Positions 59,601 to 64,000 of a stretch of DNA of 64,000 bases are shown here, piece after piece; positions within the stretch are counted from its first letter, which is position 1; every line of letters begins with the position of its first letter. The translations under genes were made by a program, and so were the position numbers. The stretch is from assembly GCA_940337035.1 (NCBI GenBank), contig CALNHX010007680.1, forward strand, positions 1 to 64,000. Reading direction: 5' to 3'. The DNA is from Agriotes lineatus (taxonomy: Eukaryota > Arthropoda > Insecta > Coleoptera > Elateridae). The notes under the pieces were generated by a model. That model worked only from the letters and a program-made list of their open reading frames with translations. It ran no database searches and had not been told where the DNA came from.

Positions 59601-62600
59601 AACTGGGCCTTCTGGGACGTTAGAGACATATGGGACATCTGGGACGTCTGGAACGTTAGGGACATATGGGGCATTTAGGACGTCTGGGACGTTAAGGACA
59701 TATGGGACATCTAGGACGTCTGGGACGTTAGGGACATATGAGACATATGGCACAACTGGGACGTCTGGGACGTTAGGGACATATGGGACATCTTGGACGT
59801 CTGGAGCATTAGGGACATATGGGGCATTTAGGACGTCTGGGACGTCTGGGACGTTAGGGACATATGAAGCATCTAGAACGCCTGGGACGTTAGGGACATA
59901 TGGGAGATCTGGGACGTCTGGGACGTTAGGGACATATGGGACATTTGGAACGTTAGGGACATATAGGACATCTAGGATGTTTGGGACGTTAGGGACATAT
60001 GGGGCATTTAGAACGCCTGGGACGTTAGGGACATATGGAACATCTAGAACGTCTGGGACGTTAGGGACATATGGGACATCTGGAACGTTAGGGACATATA
60101 GGACATCTAGGACGTCTGGGACGTTAGGGACATATGGGACAAATGGCACAACTGGGACTTCTGGGACGTTAGAGACATATGGGACATCTGGGACGTCTGG
60201 AACGTTAGGGATATATGGGGCATTTAGGACGTCTGGGACGTTAAGGACATATGGGACATCTAGGACGTCTGGGACGTTAGGGACATATGAGACATATGGC
60301 ACAACTGGGACGTCTGGGACGTTAGGGACATATGGGACATCTTGGACGTCTATAGCATTAGGAAGATATGGGGCATTTAGGACGTCTGGGACGTCTGGGA
60401 CGTTAGGGACATATGAAGCATCTAGAACGCCTGGGACATTAGGGACATATGGGAGATTTGGGACGTCTGGGACGTTTGGGACATATGGGACATTTGGAAC
60501 GTTAGGGACATATAGGACATCTAGGATGTTTGGGACGTTAAGGACATATGGGACATATAGAACGTCTAAGACGTCTGGGACGTTAGGGACATATGGGACA
60601 TGTAGGACGTCTGGGACGTCAGGAACATATGGGACTTCTAGGACGTCTGGGATGTTGAAGACATATGGAACATCTAGGACGTCTGTGACGTAAAGGACAT
60701 TAAGGACGTCTGGGACGTTTGGGACGGTAGGGACATATGGGACATCTAGGACGTTTGATACGTTAGGGAGATATGGGACATCTAAGACGTCTCGGACGTT
60801 GGGAACATGTGGGACATCTACGACGTCTGGGACGTTAGGGACATGTGGGACATCTAGGACGTCTGGGACGTTAGGAACATATCGAACATCTAGGACGCCT
60901 GGGGCGTTAAGGACGTATGGGACATATAGGACGTCTAGGACGTCTGGGACGTCTGAGACGTTAGGGACATATGGGACATCTAGGACGCCTAGGACGTTAG
61001 GGACATATGGGACATATGGGACGTCTGGGACGTCTAGGACGTTAGGGACATACGGGACAGCTGGGACGTCTGGCACGGTAGGGACATATGGGACATTTAT
61101 TAAGTCTGGGACGTTAGGGACATATGGAACATCTAGGACGTCTGGGACATCTGGGACGTTAGGGACATATGGGACATCTAGGACGCCTGGGACGTTAGGG
61201 ACATATGAGACATATGTGACGTCTGGAACGTCTGGGACGTTAAGAACATATAATACATCTGGGAACCCTGGGACGTTATTAACATATGGGACATCTAGGA
61301 CGCCTGGGACGTTAGGGATATATGGGACATATAGGACGTCTGGGACGTCTGGGACGTTACGGAGATATGGGACATCTGGGACGTCTGGGACGTTAAGAAC
61401 ATATGGGACATCTGGGACGTCTGGGACGTTAGAAACATATGGTACATCTAGGACGTCTGGGACGGTTGGGACGTTAGGGACATATAGGGTATCTCGGACG
61501 TCTGAGACGTTAAGCACATATGGGACATCTGGGACGTCTGGGACGTTAGAAACATATGGTACATCTAGGGCGTCTGGGACGTTTGGGACGTTAGGAACAT
61601 ATAGGGCATCTAGAACGCCTGGGACGTTATGCATATATGGGACATCTAGGACGTCTGGGACGTTAGGAATAAGTGGGACATCTAAAACGTCTGGGACGTC
61701 TGGGTCGTTAGGGACATACGGGACAGCTGGAACGTCTGGGACGATAGGGACAAATGGGACATTTATTACGTCTGGGACGTTAGGGACATATGGGACATCT
61801 AGGACGTCTAGGACGTTAGGGAAATATGGAACATGTGGGACGTCTGGGACGTCTGGGACGTTAGGGACATATGGGACATCCGGGACGTCTGGGACGTTAA
61901 GAACATATGGGAGATCTGGGACGTATGGGACGTTAGGGATATATAGGACATCTAGGACGTCTGGGACGTTAGGAACATATGGGACATCTAGGACATCTGA
62001 GACGTCTGCGACGTTTGCGAAGTCTGGGATATCTGGGACGTCTGGGACGTCTGGGACGTTTGGGACATATGGAACATTTAGAACGTCTGGGACGTTAGGG
62101 ACATATGGGACATATGGGACATATGGGACATCTGGGACGTCTGGGACGTTAGGGACAAATGGGACATCTGGAACGTCTAGGACGTCTGGGACATTTGGGA
62201 CATATGGAACATCTAGGACGTCTGGGACGTTAGGGACATATGGGACATATGGGACATCTAGGACATCTGAGACGTCTGCGACGTTTAGGAAGTCTGGGAT
62301 ATCTGGGACGTCTGGGACGTCTGGGACGTCTGGGACATTAGGGACATATGGGACATCTAGGACGTCTGGGACGTCTGAGACGTTAGGGACATATGGGACA
62401 TCTAGGACGCTTGGGACGTTAGAGACATATGGGACATATGGGACGTCTGGGACGTCTGGGACGTTAAGGACATATGGGACATTAGGGACGTCTGGGACGT
62501 TAAAAACATATGGTACATCTGGGACGTTTGGGACGTTAGGAACAGATGGGACATCTAGGACGCCTGGGACGTTAGGGACATATGGGACATATAGGACGTC

Positions 62601-64000
62601 TGGGACGTCTGGGACGTTAGGGACATATGGGACATCTGAGACGTCTGGGACGTTAAGAACATATGGGACATCTGGGACGTCTGGGACGTTAAGAACATAT
62701 GGTACATCTAGGGTGTCTGGGACGTCTGGGACGTTTGGTACGTTAGGGACATATAGGGTATCTAGGACGTCTGAGACGTTAAGGGCATATTGGACATCAT
62801 GGACGTCTGGGACGTTATGCATATATGGGACATCTAGGACGTCTGGGACGTTAGAAATATATGGGACATCTAGAACGTCTGAGACGTCTGGGTCGTTAGG
62901 GACATACGGGACAGCTGGGACGTCTGGGACGATAGGGAAAAATGGAACATTTATTACGTTTGGGACGTTAGGGAAATATGGGACATCTAGGACGTCTGGA
63001 ACGTCTGGGAAGTTAGGGACATATGGGACATCTAGGACGCCTAGGACGTTAGGGACATAGGAAACATGTGGGACGTCTGGGACGTCTGGGACGTTAGGGA
63101 CATATGGGACATCCGGGACGTCTGGGACGTTAAGAACATATGGGACATCTGGGACGTATGGGACGTTAGGGATATATAGGACATCTAGGACGTCTGGGAC
63201 TTTAGGAACATTTGGGACATCTAGGACATCTGAGACGTCTGCGGCGTTTGGGAAGTCTGGGACATCTGGGACGTCTGGGACGTCTGGGACGTTTGGGACA
63301 TATGGAACATCTAAAACGTCTGGGACGTTAGGGACATATGGGACATCTAGGACATCTGGGACGTCTGGGACGTTAGGAACATATGGGACTTCTAAGACGT
63401 CTGGGATGTTGAAGACATATGGAACATCTAGGACGTCTGCGATGTAAGAGACATCAAGGACGTCTGGGACGTTTGAGACGGTAGGGACATATGGGACATC
63501 TAGGACGTTTCCATGCGTTAGGGACATATGGGACATCTAAGAATTCTGGAACGTTGGGAACATGTGGGACATCTACGACGTCTGGGACGTTAGGGACATG
63601 TGGGACATCTAGGACGTCTGGGACGTCTGGGACGTTAGGGACATATGGGACATCTAGGACGCCTGTTACGTTAAGGACGTATGGTACATATGGGACGTCT
63701 AGGACGTCTGGGACGTCTGGGACGTTAGGGCCATATGGGACATCTCGGACGCTTAGGACGTTAGGGACATATGGGACGTCTGGGACGTCTGGGACGATAG
63801 GGACATACGGGACAGCTGGTACGTCTGGAACGGTAGGAACATATGGGACATTTATTACGTCTGGGACGTTAGGGACATATGGGACATCTAGGACGTCTGG
63901 GACGTCTGGGACGTTAGGGACATATGGGACATCTAGGACGCCTGGGACGTTAGGGACATATGGGGCATATGGGACGTCTGGTAGGTTAGGAACATATGCG
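47631..64000 (+). repeat. 9 bp minisatellite array, second block (continues past the window)
   Basis: Same nonamers and 36 bp units as the first block. Marker runs recur in several places: the CACAACTGGGAC and ACGGCTGGTACGTTATAGAC blocks repeat around 41.4-44.5, 49.7-51.5 and 58.1-60.3 kb. The stretch starting GCGACGTTTGGGAAG(TC/AA)AGGGATG recurs near 41.16, 49.45, 56.84 and 57.91 kb. This shows kilobase-scale duplication with spacings near 8.3-8.5 and 16.75 kb. The array has no end in the window. Confidence 0.95.
57342..57786. mobile_element. 445 bp inverted-repeat insert in the satellite, copy 2
   Basis: Exactly 16,750 bp from copy 1, with the same 11 bp flanks (57331-57341 and 57787-57797). 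The left arm (57348-57491) matches copy 1; the right arm (57605-57748) has two changes near its end (CGAACTTCTATGCGAAGG), so its arms are no longer exact complements. The hammerhead-like motif at 57499-57546 is unchanged. Identical flanks show it was copied with the satellite, not inserted anew. The minus-strand ORF starting here runs into the satellite for 1163 codons. Confidence 0.75.

Noticed and set aside
59163..63536. 1457-codon minus-strand frame as a giant Pro/Val/Asp repeat protein
   Set aside because: A 9 bp satellite keeps frames open automatically. Plus-strand frames are open over the same DNA, there is no non-repetitive domain, and the start lies at an arbitrary satellite variant.
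40092..64000. TTAGGG words as telomeric repeat
   Set aside because: TTAGGG occurs only once per 36 bp or so, as the junction of GGGACGTTA and GGGACATAT, never in tandem.
40092..64000. CRISPR-like array
   Set aside because: There are no unique spacers between constant repeats, the unit is 9 bp, and the context is eukaryotic.

Overview
The window looks like a gene-poor, repeat-dominated stretch of an arthropod genome, most likely an insect. It is AT-rich and has no long host-gene ORF. It carries relics of Tigger/pogo, Helitron-like, LINE and Ty3/gypsy elements, many foldback MITEs, and a 24 kb minisatellite. I found no host gene I can support and no rRNA or tRNA gene. The order of insect is not determined.

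Layout. 100-1544: a TIR-bounded relic holding a broken copy of a multicopy invertebrate gene with GEDVDL and GCDTTS motifs and a Cys-rich CXC-like tail. 2665-3395: a 0.73 kb foldback MITE with about 270 bp arms and TA ends. 4835-5165: remains of a Tigger/pogo transposase. 8881-10340: a foldback followed by four head-to-tail Helitron-like units of about 330 bp. 15734-16178: a pogo-type MITE with a second foldback nested in it. 17466-19567: a cluster of hairpins, one a 42 bp near-perfect palindrome. 19851-27492: copies of two further repeat families, interrupted by a complete, very young Ty3/gypsy element.

The LTR element (20319-25865) is the only intact mobile element. It has two 787 bp LTRs with no difference seen, a GTAT target duplication, a primer site matching tRNA-Trp, a Gag with a CHCC knuckle, and a -1 frame Pol ordered protease, RT, RNase H, integrase. 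These features place it in the CsRn1 clade. Its LTR also contains a 109-codon ORF that would be the first AUG ORF of the transcript.

32241-40091: an orphan FLYWCH-like segment, a LINE endonuclease relic, and a large non-coding LTR pair (LARD-like, minus strand) whose last base abuts the satellite.

40092-64000: a 9 bp minisatellite (GGGACGTCT, GGGACGTTA, GGGACATAT and GGGACATCT variants) built into 36 bp units and roughly 8 kb super-repeats. Its period of nine leaves kilobase-long reading frames open on both strands; I treat these as a by-product. The G-rich strand fits the G-quadruplex pattern almost continuously. Two interruptions stand out. One is a 445 bp inverted-repeat insert (two copies 16,750 bp apart) with an 11 bp target duplication and a hammerhead-ribozyme-like core in its loop. 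The other is a 1.5 kb AT-rich insert.
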